In this document: one piece after another, positions 12,155-22,599 of the stretch
Layout: each line of letters begins with the position of its first letter
How positions within the stretch are numbered: the stretch's first letter is position 1
Assembly (NCBI RefSeq): GCF_002776525.5
Contig: NC_045444.1
Coordinates: 29,247,853-29,311,852 of the forward strand
DNA length: 64,000 nt
Source of the DNA: Piliocolobus tephrosceles
Lineage: Eukaryota > Chordata > Mammalia > Primates > Cercopithecidae
Direction: 5' to 3'
The notes under the pieces: model-generated
Databases searched by the model: none
The model's input: only the letters and a program-made list of their open reading frames with translations
Told to the model about the DNA's origin: nothing
Made by a program: the position numbers and the translations under genes

Positions 12155-13462
12155 GATCTGCTGAAGATTTGGGCTAATATTTTTAAAAGGACATGAACAT
12201 TATTAGCAAAACAGCCCATGCAGAGAATCCCTACAGTGACAATTCTCGGCTTTTCTTACATTTTGGTGCAAAATGCTCCTCTGCATTCATAAAACTGACA
12301 TCCAAGGGACATGTGAATGCGAGCCCAAGACATCAGTAAAGAAACAAATTTTCAGTTGACCAAATACCTCAGTGTTTGCCAGGATTCTCAGCTTTTCAGT
12401 TAACCCCCAGATCGTCTAAAATGATTAGTTTAAGTTTTCATGAAGCCCAGAATCCAAAACCTTTTCCATGTTGCCCGTTTAGAAAGACAAATCATTTGGC
12501 TCGACAGCAGTGACTTTGTACCTTGCTTCCTTTTCATTTTATGTCAAGATGTCCCTTTCAGACGTGAATGCATCCACTTCTTGGGTGAGACTAATTCCAG
12601 ACATTCATATTGAGGGTGAAAAGGACAAAAATAATTGCCCAGCACACTTTATTTCTACTACAACCTTCATTTCGGCTTTTACTTTCTTTAATATTTCAAC
12701 ATTTCCACTAGCTCAAGCTTCCCAAGCAAATACTTCTGTTGTTTCTAAAAAGAGTTGGTAAGCACTTGTGGTTTGTCTTTAGTGTGTTATCATTTTTGAC
12801 AGCTTTGCATAGCCTACGTAGGCCAACAGGGGTCTGTCTAATATTGTTGCTGGGCATATTTTCCTCACTGAGATGAAAACTAAAAAAAAAAAAAAAGATT
12901 TTGAAGCAGTAAGAAAGAATTAATATCCTTTCTCACTCAGTATTCTATTCCTTGCTGACTTTATATTCAGGCAAAAAAAAGGGAAAAAGTGTTACCCATT
13001 ATTCCCTTGTACATAGCAAGGCTAACACATGTAAAGCAATAACTCATTTTCTATTGCCATGTTTAGCATATGTCTCTTGTTGGCTCAGCAAGGCCTTTAG
13101 GCTGGTCCCTTGAGCCGGCCATCATTGGCAACTCTTAGCCCCTCGGCCTCAAAACCAAATAGCTTTGAATCATGTTGAGCTGTGATGCTAATTTTCATAC
13201 TGATGCATTATGGGAATAAATGTATCTGACATACTGTGTCAATGGCACTGTCTCTTTGTGTCTCTTGTTTTTTGTTAGCTGCATTCCTACAGATGGTATT
13301 CCATTGAAAATGTTCCCTTCCTACGGAAAGAGGGAGGGAAAAAAAAAAAAAAAACATGCACAGCACCAAACCTCTAGGTGCAGAAGGCTGTTAACGGTTG
13401 CTGATGATAGTAGGCAAACATTAACATAATAATTAGTGTCTTGTAATTGTTTCATTAAAACC

Positions 13463-13493
13463 AGTTGTTCCATTTCTCCTCGTGTTTTCCCAG
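13463..13493 (+). promoter_or_regulatory. splice acceptor and polypyrimidine tract of the RhoGAP exon
   Basis: A pyrimidine-rich stretch (ttgttccatttctcctcg, then ttttccc) ends in CAG at 13491-13493. No AG lies between 13465 and the acceptor. The sequence ttaac with its adenine at 13424 fits the loose branch-point pattern, but at about 69 nt from the acceptor it is distant, so the branch point is uncertain. Confidence 0.8.
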
Positions 13494-13628
13494 AAGAGAA
13501 GCTGAATTTGGACGACAGCCAGTGGGAGGACATCCACGTTGTCACCGGAGCACTGAAGATGTTTTTCCGGGAGCTGCCTGAGCCGCTCTTCCCTTACAGT
13601 TTCTTTGAGCGGTTTGTGGAAGCGATCA
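13494..13628 (+). CDS. ARHGAP15: internal coding exon, RhoGAP domain, ARHGAP15 (partial gene)
   Basis: This 135-nt exon encodes about 45 residues from the middle of a RhoGAP domain. RhoGAP domains speed GTP hydrolysis by Rho-family GTPases; ARHGAP15 acts on Rac downstream of its PH domain. The peptide runs from EEKLNLDDSQWEDIHVV through GALKMFFRELPEPL to FFERFVEAI. The LK-x-FFRELPEPL core is the family signature, and its Lys matches the conserved GAP lysine (Lys122 of p50RhoGAP). The catalytic arginine finger lies in an earlier exon, outside this window. CAG at 13491-13493 ends the upstream intron and GTAAGT starts at 13629. Both introns interrupt a codon after its first base (phase 1), so the exon is symmetric. 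Paralogues ARHGAP12, ARHGAP9 and ARHGAP27 share the core; the PYSFFERFVEAI end fits ARHGAP15 better than the ARHGAP12 sequence I recall. The gene assignment is from recognition, not a search. Confidence 0.85.
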
Positions 13629-13634
13629 GTAAGT
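13629..13634 (+). promoter_or_regulatory. splice donor of the RhoGAP exon
   Basis: The donor is ATCA|GTAAGT, a near-ideal U1 match on the intron side. The exon ends with the first base of a codon. An AG start in the next exon would restore a Lys, as expected after EAI in this protein. Confidence 0.85.
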
Positions 13635-15703
13635 ACCTCACAGAAAAGGGCAGGTGGTGGAATAACCTGACATCCTGGAATTATTAAGTAAATAATAAGA
13701 ATGATTATAATAATAATCATGGGGAACAGATAGTATCCCCGATGCTCCATATCTTACGTTTTCGTTTTGTGTTTTGATGGCTTGTTTTATTTCCGGCCCT
13801 GCAGTATTATCTGAGGTTTCTTTCTTCTTTTTTTTTTTTTTTAATTAGGAAAAAAAGTATGACATCCTATTTAAGGTAGTCAATTTAAGCGTCCTCAAAT
13901 GAAAATAGTGTCTCATCAAATCTGCTTTAAAGGGTTCACCGTGTGCACCCCTCGTCTCTGCCTTTATACTTTCAGAATTGCAATGAGTTTGAATAAAAAG
14001 GGGTCTTGAAAAGAACCCCAAGTGAATTAAATATTACATTTCGTGAAATATGTGTTAAATTATCAACTAAGACATCATGTTCTCTTGGTTCACTCACCCT
14101 TCACCCACCAACACTAGCAAACAGCCATAATTTGCTTATGAGCAGTGTGATTATCAAATTAAGTAATGGCAAGTTTCTTCTGTTAAACTGGTGACTTTAT
14201 AAGAGAGTGAGTTATATCTTTACTAACCAGTAGTCATTGTACACTCCATGAAGCTTCCTTTTCTGCTTTTTTAATTCATAAAACACACATACACTTAGGT
14301 AAAAGTGAATAAATGAATGAATAAATCAATGAAAATCTTTTCCAAATGCAAGAGTGCTTGTGCTATTAATCCTTCGAGAAGCAGCTACTGGTATGTCTCT
14401 AAATTTAATATCTTAGGGTATGCTTACTGTAACTGTGACAGCTTGGAAAAAGTTTCCTGGCAAGCCAGCTGATTTAAGGAAGAAAAAGAAAGAAGAAAGA
14501 AAGGTAAAATTAAAAACTTTGCAAGCCTGGCAGGAGCTTAATTAAAATCCTAATGAGACAAATCTCCAAGAAAAAAAAAAAATTGCTGTACTCAGGAGGT
14601 CTGATCTTGGATGGCTGGATGTGCAGTGTTCCCATTAGTAGAATTGGAGATTTGGGGGTCCTGTGTTGGAAAACAGCCCCTCAATATGCCCTCTAATTCT
14701 GTCATTCACAAAGCCTTCACCCTTGTTTAAAGCTCTGGCAAAATGGTATCAAGAAAAAGAAGAAATTTCTCTACCAAGGTCTTGTTGCTTGCTCAGTTTC
14801 AGATTTTGTTGTTATTGCTGCTGCTGTTGTTGTTGAATATAGTAACAATACTCTAACTATGGGTTTTGAGTTGAGGCTGGAACTCTTATCCCTTGTCATG
14901 ACGTCATCTCGTGAGCCCTCTACTTCTTCAGAAGAGCAATGTTTCATAGTTACACAGGCTCTCTTAACTTCATTTGAAAAGAAGAAATAAAATATAAACA
15001 AGCGGGCATTTCCGTAACAGCTTTTTCTGATATTCTTTCTTGGAACACCCAATCAACTTACAATGCTGGGACAGTGTTCTGGTAGGAAATTGGAGGGACT
15101 TTGCGTTTAGATGCCTATTTCTGATTGTGTACATTTAAAGAAGTCATATAAATTTCACATCATGATCTCCACACACTCAAGTGAAGATGATCTCATTTGG
15201 AAACTTACTTCGGTGTGTGCTATTTGGGGGCTATAACTAGGTTAACCATCATTTAAGCTTCTTTTAGTTCACCTGATTCTAAAGATATTAGGAAAGTCAT
15301 TTTCTTAGCTTGAGAGATATGGAAAGCAGGCCCTCAGAACCCACATGAGAGTATGTCCTTTGAATTTCTCTAAGGTGTAGGATCATCTCAGGGATATTCT
15401 AGACTTAAGTCCAAATTGTATAGAATTTCAGAAATATAGGCATGATAAGAATGGAACATGGCAGAGTTGAGGCAGGCAGCAGACTATTGGGATTGATGGC
15501 TCTGGCAAGGGTTTCTGCCAACACGGATAAAATGGGTTATGATGAGAATGAATAAGAAAGTGCCTAAGAAAGTCCTTTAAAAATGTAAGAGGGTGCACAA
15601 ACAGTGCTAACAATGTTTCTCCATATGAGCTTTGTTTGATAATGTAATTTGGAAGAGAAGAGAGAGACTTCTTCCTTCATTGTTCAAGGCAAGGAGAATC
15701 AAA
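13635..15703. other. repeat-poor intron after the exon
   Basis: About 2 kb with only simple tracts: T-rich at 13828-13843, A-rich near 14569-14582, and a gaa/aga-rich stretch near 14480-14500. No further exon or transposon is recognised. Confidence 0.45.
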
Positions 15704-15708
15704 CTCAG

Positions 15709-16546
15709 TGTTATTGTGTCGGGAGCTGGTTCCTACCGGTGGGTTTGTGGTCTCGCTGACTTCAAGAATGGAGCCGTAGACCTTCTAGGTAAGTGTTACA
15801 GCCTTAAAGATGGCACGGACCCAAAGAGTGAGTGGTAGCAGGGTTTATTGTGAAGAGTGAAAGGATAAAGCTTCCACAGGGTGGACGGGAACCTGCGCGA
15901 GTTGCCGCTGCTGGCTGGGGTGGCCAGCTTTTATTCCCTTATTTGCCCCTTCCCGTGTTCTGTTTCTGTCCTATCAGAATGCCCTTTTTTCAATCCTCCC
16001 CATGATTGGCTACTTTTAGAATCCTGCTGATTGGTGCATTTTACAGAGCACTGGTTGGTGCATTTACAATCCCATTGCTAGCTACAGAGTGCTGATTTGT
16101 TCGTTTTTACAATCCTCTTGTAAGACAGAAAACTTCTCCAAGTCCCCACTGGACCGAGGAATTTCAGCTGGCTTCACCTCTCATTATGGTCTGAAAGTTT
16201 GTGTCCCATCAAAATGTATATGTTGAAGTTCTCACCCTCAAGGTGATGGTATTAAGAGATGGAGGCTTTAGATGGAGATTAGGTCATTAAGGCAGAGCCC
16301 TCGTGAGTGGGATTAGTGACCTTTTAAAAGAAGCCCAAGAGAAACCTATATCTTCTTCCACCATGTGATGGTACAACTAGAAGTTGCCATCTATTAGCCG
16401 AGAGTGGGCCCTCACCAATACATTAAATCTGCTGTCAACTTGGTCTCATACTTCCAAGACTCCAGAATGGTGAGAAAGAAATCTCTGTTGTTTATAAATT
16501 GCTAAATTTATGGCATTGTTTATAGTAGGCCAAATGGACTAGGACA
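15709..16546 (+). mobile_element. MLT1A-type solo LTR (ERVL-MaLR), split by LTR12
   Basis: The LTR begins tgttat at 15709 and resumes at 16188 with ggtctgaaagtttgtgtccc. It continues with ggtgatggtattaagagatg, gtgggattagtgacctttta and ccagaatggtgagaaagaaa, ending aggaca at 16546. A perfect 5-bp target duplication ctcag flanks it (15704-15708 and 16547-16551). The interrupting LTR12 occupies 15715-16183 and leaves a second copy of ttat at 16184-16187. Confidence 0.92.
15715..16183 (-). mobile_element. LTR12 solo LTR (HERV-9, ERV1), antisense, nested in MLT1A
   Basis: Antisense LTR12 text: tggtctcgctgacttcaaga, ggcacggacccaaagagtga, ctggctggggtggccagctt, repeated ctgattggtgcatttacaat units (inverted CCAAT boxes) and gctggcttcacctctca at the end. 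The 4-bp duplication ttat at 15711-15714 and 16184-16187 marks an ERV1-type insertion. At 469 bp, with few CCAAT-repeat units, it is a short member. No viral coding sequence is present. LTR12 copies can act as promoters; here it would fire on the strand opposite to ARHGAP15. Confidence 0.92.
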
Positions 16547-16551
16547 CTCAG

Positions 16552-17140
16552 CAGCCTTGCTTCAACTCACAACCGAATAGTAGAATGTCATTATTTTTTA
16601 ATATGTAAAATGGAGGGATCATAATGGGGCTGAGAAATATGTTATGATGTTGGATGTTAGTACATTTACTAACCCATGTGTTTTTTATATAACCTTGAAG
16701 CTAGTCCTTGTGTTCTAAAACTAGGAAAAACTGTAGGTTGTAATTCACATTTAAATATTCTTAAGCAATAAGAGAATGGCCACCTAGTTTCTTGGCAATG
16801 GTAAAAACCACACCAGAGGAAATACTTTCTCTCCATGTGTACCAATTGTATTAAAAAAATCTTTCAAAATTTTAAGAACATTTATACCCCGTTGCAGGGC
16901 TTTATCATAGCTTACATAGCCTCTTGTAAAAATCTATACGGTGAGAAACTCAACAGATCCACTCACGAGTTTTCGGCTTTATATGGAAAGGGACCAACCA
17001 GGTAAAGTAAATTCACAGAAGAGGATGAATTGAGGACAAAGAGGCCCAGACCCAGCCTCTTTGTCCTCAGATTCTAGTTCTTCCCTTTTCTTCTCTGTAC
17101 CGTAGGAGGGTTGGTCCTAGCCAGCTGTATTTTGCAGATG
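16552..17140. other. unique intron sequence
   Basis: About 590 bases between the MLT1A LTR and the antisense L1. Nothing recognisable apart from an aaagaggcccagacccagcctctttgt inverted repeat near 17038-17067. Confidence 0.45.
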
Positions 17141-17157
17141 CTTTTTTTATTAGTGGG

Positions 17158-17742
17158 TTTTTTTTTTTTTTTTTTACGTTTATTTCAGATTGAGAAGGTA
17201 CATGTGCAGGTTTGTTAGCTGAGTATACTGTGTGATGCTGAGGGTTAGGGTACAAACAATGTCATCACCCAGGTATAGAGCATACTACCCAAGTTTTTCA
17301 GCTCTTGCTCCCCTCCCTCCCTCTCCCATCTAGTTGTCCCCAGTGTCTATTGTTGCCATCTTAATGTCCATGTGTACCCAGTGTTCAGCTCCCATTTATA
17401 AGAACTTGGGGTATTTGGTTTTCTTTCTCTGCATTAATTTGCTTAGGATAATGGCCTCCAGCTGTATCCATGTTGCTCCACAGGACATGATTTCATTTTT
17501 TTTTTTAATGGCTGTGTAGTATTCTGTGTGTATGTACCACATTTTCTTTATCCAGTCCACCATCATTGGGCACCTAGGTTCATTCCATATCTTTGCTATT
17601 GTGTATAGTGCTGCGATGGACATGCAAGTGCTTGTGTCTTTTTGGTAGAACGATTTGTTTCCTTCTGGATATATACCCAGTAATGGGATTGCTGGGCCCA
17701 ATGGTAGCTCAGTTTTAAGTTCTTTGAGAAATCTCTAACCTT
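17158..17742 (-). mobile_element. L1 3' end, antisense, 5' truncated
   Basis: The poly-T tail at 17158-17175 is followed by antisense 3' UTR (tacatgtgcaggtttgttag, a pyrimidine-rich ccctccctccctctccc stretch) and the end of ORF2 (agctgtatccatgttgctcc, ggatatatacccagtaatgg). It ends near 17742. The sequence matches a primate-age L1 (L1PB/L1MA-like) rather than the youngest families. Confidence 0.92.
17396..17701 (-). pseudogene. L1 ORF2 C-terminal remnant
   Basis: On the minus strand the open stretch includes LLGIYPEGNKSFYQKDTSTCM and EYYTAIKKKNEIMSCGATW, which are the familiar C-terminal end of L1 ORF2p, downstream of the reverse transcriptase. It has no endonuclease or RT domain and no functional promoter, so it is a dead fragment, not a gene. 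Confidence 0.9.
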
Positions 17743-17754
17743 ACATGTGCTCTT

Positions 17755-18165
17755 GAGGTGCTATTGCACCCGGTCAAAGCCACTGGAAGGAGATAGCAGA
17801 AAGAGAGAGAAGACAAAGGCCAGCAGTTTATTAGTTTATCCCCAACCCGTTCACTCTTGCCACCCATCTGCCTCAGGTAGCTTTTCAGCGTGAGGCTCCT
17901 TCTGCTTTACAGCTTCAGCTTTGACCAGACAGGCCCCCTCTGGTTTCAGCTTCCATCTGGTGACACAGACTCTCCTTTCTTTGCTTTTCCAGCCTGGAGA
18001 AGGTAGTGGCTTCCTGGTGTGTCTACTTTCTTGATTAATCTACTCTTCCTTATCTGGCTCTCAGCTTCTTCTTTATATGGGCAGCCAATTCTCTGCATCA
18101 AATTAATTTCCTCTGTTGGTGCAAATACTTAAAATGGTTTCTGTTTTTTGGTTACACACAAGTAA
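17755..18165 (-). repeat. old interspersed repeat, family not named
   Basis: Text such as caaagccactggaaggagat, ccctctggtttcagcttcca, aggtagtggcttcctggtg and gttggtgcaaatacttaaaa resembles a mammalian interspersed repeat I have seen often but cannot name with confidence. The ends are approximate. Confidence 0.4.
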
Positions 18166-20090
18166 AATATCACGTCAGTTGATGTCGTGGTACATGTTGT
18201 CATAACATTATTTCCCTTTTTTATTACCCCCAAGTCCAGTTTGTGAAGCGTTAACATTTTTATTTGGCCCCATATTGGGAGATCTGTTACCCTTTCATGG
18301 AAGAGTTAAAAGGTGGTTAGACCCAACGGAATTTTGCATCCACCTGGAATACTTTGCATCTGAGGAAAAAATGTTATTTCTAGTACAAGCAATTAATGAC
18401 CACTGGTGCCATCTGAATAATTTTTATTATATGTTTGAAAGTTATCACATAGTCCAGGAAGAGTGAACAGAAGGCATTTACTTTTTAAAATAATTTCTTT
18501 TTGGACAAAAAAAAAAAAAAACCCATTAATATCATAAGACCCTGCAATTGCCATAGTAATCCCTTGTCTGATAATACTCACTGGGGTAACAAAAACACTA
18601 GGGATTGTTTTATGTCTCAGAATCCAAGTACAGCGGCTATTGATCTGAAATTCTGTACTTGAGGTCAATCCAATTGGGTCACCTGCAGGTTATTTCATGG
18701 GGATTTAACCCACTGACTGCAAGGACTTAATTCCCTGGAAATGACTTGTGCTGAAGGCATTATTAGTACTGTAAATGTGAACTCAGTAGAAAAGCACAGC
18801 CAGGGAGTTTTATGATAGGTGATGCAATCTTGTGGCTAGAGGCCTGCAGGGGTCCAGACATTTCCAGTAGATCTAAATCCTAGCAAATGTACTAACTTTA
18901 CCTCTGTTCCCATCTTTTTCTTCTGGTAACTCTACAGATCCAAAGAAAAAAAGACAACAAGCAATGTTTTTCTCTGTTTTAATGTCTGCATTTTTCCAAA
19001 GTTCCTGAAAAAGAGAAAGGGAGGAGAAAAACCCATTGGCATGTCTAATAATTGTCTCATTTAATTCTCAAAATAAGAAAGCAGGAGATATTGGAGAAAT
19101 GGAAAGATCATCTACACAATAATTTCTAGCTCATAAAGTTACTATGAGAATGAAATAGATCAGTATTTTCTTACTCCATGTTAGGCACTCAGTAAATGAT
19201 TGAAAAAGAAATTAATTTTTAGAAGAGTTCTAAATGCACATAGCTCAAAAAACTAGACTTGGCATTCACATACAAACATAAATACTTTGTATCATTGTAT
19301 ATTGCCTTGAGCAATAGCTATTGCCAAATATCTGTATTTTATATCATCCTACAGAAGACCCATATGTCCTATGTCATCTTATATAAGACTACAAGCATTT
19401 TTTTCTACATTTTAAAAGCTGAGTTTAGAATTAAATTAATGGTCAGAAATTTCAATATTGGAGTTTCAGGTTAGAAATAAAGTTGAACCTTCCAAGAGTG
19501 AGTGATGTTTCAATATTTAGTACTAGATATTCAAAGCTTTCATGCCTTAAATGTTGACTTCTCTGAGTACATTTTAACCCTGCACTCTGATTTCTATGAT
19601 CAATTGCTCAACATCTTTTGAAATTTATTTATATGTACACAAAATTACTTTTCTATTTCATATGAATAACTATTTTAATTTAAGATTCTTATAATTCTTT
19701 ACTTGATCAAATTACAATATTCAACAAACAAAAATCTTACAGAAGTTAGCATGAAAAGCAATGGATTGGGCCTATCACATCATATCCCCTGACCTATTCA
19801 TGAGAGGAAACCTCATTTAATGATTTTAATTTTCATCTCTTCTGGTTACTTTCATAACTCTAGATAATATCTCTACTTTTGATTTATCAACCATGGATAA
19901 TGTCCGTTACCTAATATTGTTTCATTCTACTCCACTTCTTTTAGTATATGGTAGCCATATTATTATAATTGCAAGCTAAATAATATGCCTAAACCTCTTT
20001 TTATTGTTTCATCAACATTCAACAATATCAGCTAACTTCATAAGGTGAGCATGTACTCCTTCCCACCCTTTCCTTCATCTTTCTATAGTT
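18166..20090. other. unique AT-rich intron with one MIR
   Basis: About 1.9 kb with a MIR fragment at 19105-19205 (gttactatgagaatgaaata, gttaggcactcagtaaatga) and a run of about 15 A at 18508-18522. No exon or other transposon is recognised. Confidence 0.45.
19105..19205 (+). repeat. MIR SINE fragment, sense
   Basis: 3' half of a MIR only: ataaagttactatgagaatg followed by ccatgttaggcactcagtaa. Confidence 0.6.
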
Positions 20091-20094
20091 TATT

Positions 20095-21180
20095 TTTAAG
20101 TTTTAATAATTGAGGATTTTTTTCTAGCTGTACTAGAATTGGCATACAATGAACTGCATGTTTTAAAAGCGTAACTTACCAACGTTTTGACAAATGTATG
20201 CACCACCACCAAGATAAAGAACATCCCTATTATTCCCAAAAGTTTCCTCTTAATCCTTGGTAATCCTCTTTCCTTCCCCTTTCCACCTGCTGTGCACTCC
20301 CATCCCAAGCCACCACTGATCTGCTTTCTCTCACTATTGATATATTTACATTTTCTAGAATTTTATATAAATGGAATCATACAGTATGCACTCTTTTGGG
20401 CAGGGGCTTTTTTCATTGAATATAATTATTTTGAGATGTATTCATGTTATATTAAGAGTTCATTTTTCATTAATGAGTAATATTTCATTATTTGAATATA
20501 ACACAATTTGTTTATTTGTTGATGGATATTTGGGTTGTTTCTAGTCTTTGATTGTTACAAGTGAAGCATTTACAAATCTGTGAACATTTACGTACAAATT
20601 TTTGTGTGGACAAATGCTTTTAGTCTTCCTGGTGATACTTAGAAGTAGAGAGCTTGTTCATATGGTAGGTATATATGAAGTTTTTAAGAAATTGCTAAGC
20701 TGTTTTCCAAAGTCATTGCACCATTTTTCAATTCCTGTCAACAGTATACGAGAGTTCCAGTTTCCCCACATCCTCAGGAACACTTGGTGTGGTCAGTGTT
20801 TTTAATTTTAGCCATTCTATGTGTGAAGTGGTATCTTGTGGTTTAATTTGCATTTCACTAAAGGTTAATGATGCTAAGCATCTTTTCATGTGCTTATTGA
20901 CCATTCCGTTATTTTCTGCAGTTAAGAAACCTTCTACATTTTCAAAAAAATTGACTATTTCTTTGCTATTGAGTTTCAAGAGTTCCTTATATATTCTCAA
21001 TGTTAGTTCTTTATCAAATATATAACTTGCCAATATTTTCACCCATTCTATGGCTTTGTTTTCCTTCTTTTAACAGTGTTTTCAGAAGAGCAAACATGTT
21101 TAATTTTGCTAAAGTCCAGTTTGTCCATTTTGTCCTTTATGGATCTTGTTGTGCCTTCGTGCACTAAAATTATTTTCTTC
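20095..21180 (-). mobile_element. old L1 (L1M) 3' part, antisense
   Basis: Antisense L1M text: caccaccaccaagataaaga (3' UTR), tataaatggaatcatacagt, ttgatggatatttgggttgt, tggtcagtgtttttaatttt, catttcactaaaggttaatg and aaagtccagtttgtccattt. Reading frames on either strand here are debris of ORF2 and 3' UTR. Confidence 0.88.
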
Positions 21181-21314
21181 AACATCTGTTGTTAGTCTCA
21201 GCCAGTGAATTTTTTTTAATCTCAGGCATTGCAGTTATTATTTTTAGAATTTTGCATTTTTAAATATATTCTGTCTTAAGGTGTTTAATTTTTCTCTAGC
21301 TGTTTTAGCTTTTA

Positions 21315-21425
21315 TTATTTTAAATTGATGCATAATTGTACATATTTATGGGGTAGAATATGATGGTTTGATACATGTATACAATGTGTAACAATCAAAT
21401 CAGGGTATGTGAGCTGGCAGTTGTT
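21315..21425 (-). mobile_element. L1 3' UTR fragment, antisense
   Basis: cataattgtacatatttatggggta and gatggtttgatacatgtata, with caatcaaatcagggtatgtg, match an L1M/L1PB 3' UTR segment. Short and diverged. Confidence 0.55.
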
Positions 21426-21628
21426 GATTTGTTGAATTGTAAGTTTCCAAAGTTGCCTTTTGTATACAAAAATAACTTTTCCTCCCACTCCTGGGCAATG
21501 TTCCATATATTTTCCATTATTAGAATGCAGTCAATGCTAACTCCTTGATCAAAAACAATTGTATGGTTCCAGTACTGTCTCTTTTGTGTTTTGTTTCTGG
21601 CTTGACTAAGTAAATATTATATCTAATA

Positions 21629-21703
21629 GGAATATATAAAAACATATAAACATATATATTGTGTTCATATATATATACATATACATATGAATGTATGTAT
21701 GCG
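21629..21703. repeat. AT-rich simple sequence, (AT)n/(ATAC)n/(ATGT)n
   Basis: Mixed ata, catat and atgtatgt units; low complexity. Confidence 0.8.
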
Positions 21704-22462
21704 TAGGACACAGAGATTAGGCAAGTTGGTGCTCAATTGAGATAGTAATGATGTTACATACAAGTCTTCAATTTAAAGGCCACAATCACACATGCCTTTG
21801 AAGACAGTGTTTTTTAAATGCCTGGTTTTTTAAATGATGATTAATTAAGGAGTAAAACAAGTTGTGCGAAATGGCACCCATAAGATCAACTGAGCACCAT
21901 TGAAATGCAGACTATTAGTCACCAAACATAGAGATTATCCTATGCCTAGTCCTGAAACAGAACTCATATCCCTGTCTATACGTCAGTCACACCATCATCA
22001 TATAAAAATAATTTAAGTTACATACATTGCCCTATGGCAAAAAGTACCTATTGCATGTTCTAATGGTTTTTTCCCCCTATGGCCTTTATTTCATTTTGCC
22101 TTTAGAGTATATTTTCAATAGGTAATTGTGGGGGGAAAAGACAGTCAAGTATATCTGCAAATATTTTCTTTACTCTTGACTTTATCTTGCCCTTTGGTCA
22201 AACTATTTCTGATGCATCATCAACTCCATGATGACACTCTTTAGGAGAAAAGAAACAGAGCTTGCAAGGCACTTGACTAAAAACAGTTGCTAAACATGAA
22301 AGCATGATAGTGACAAATTGCTTTAAAACCAGAGAAAGAGCAGGGTGTAAAGGTTCATCACAAAGAAACCAGAGATGTCAAAATAATGCAGTATAAAAAT
22401 ATCCTCTATTGCACCATTTCAAGGAAATTTGAAACTGAAACAAAGGTAAATTTTACAAACCC

Positions 22463-22488
22463 TTTTTTTTTTTTTTTTTTTTTTTTTT
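22463..22488 (+). repeat. poly(T) run, 26 nt
   Basis: Uninterrupted T tract after ttttacaaaccc. No recognisable SINE or LINE body follows it. Confidence 0.9.
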
Positions 22489-22547
22489 GTTTCCACTGCA
22501 AGCTAACATTCTCACAGACCTGGTATTTTTGTTGTGGTTGCTTTTTA

Positions 22548-22577
22548 ATGTGTGTGTGTGTGTGCACGCACACACGC
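22548..22577. repeat. (TG)n(CA)n alternating tract
   Basis: A TG run turns directly into gcacgcacacacgc, giving about 30 nt of nearly strict purine-pyrimidine alternation with inverted symmetry. Confidence 0.85.
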
Positions 22578-22599
22578 AGAAATTTTATGGCTAATGCCT

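Larger units (their letters stand above)
10623..13320. other. repeat-poor block upstream of the exon
   Basis: Apart from the TG tract and a run of 22 A at 12133-12154, I recognise no transposon in about 2.7 kb. Repeat-poor DNA beside a coding exon in an otherwise repeat-rich intron may be held clear by regulatory constraint (inference only). Confidence 0.45.
1..13493 (+). other. ARHGAP15: upstream intron of ARHGAP15 (3' part)
   Basis: No other exon was recognised between the left edge and the acceptor at 13493. Short reading frames here are either inside repeats (for example the Alu at 1-291) or lack recognisable protein similarity and splice context. The previous exon, which should carry the arginine finger, must lie to the left of the window. 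Confidence 0.7.

Noticed and set aside
13436..13750. 105-codon minus-strand frame over the exon
   Set aside because: It is the shadow of the ARHGAP15 exon and its flanks. The splice sites and GAP signature are on the plus strand.
17038..17067. Inverted repeat acaaagaggcccag / cagcctctttgt
   Set aside because: A short hairpin with no T run behind it and no sign of a structured RNA gene or microRNA context.
20728..21042. 104-codon minus-strand frame
   Set aside because: Lies wholly in an old antisense L1 3' region; ORF2 debris.
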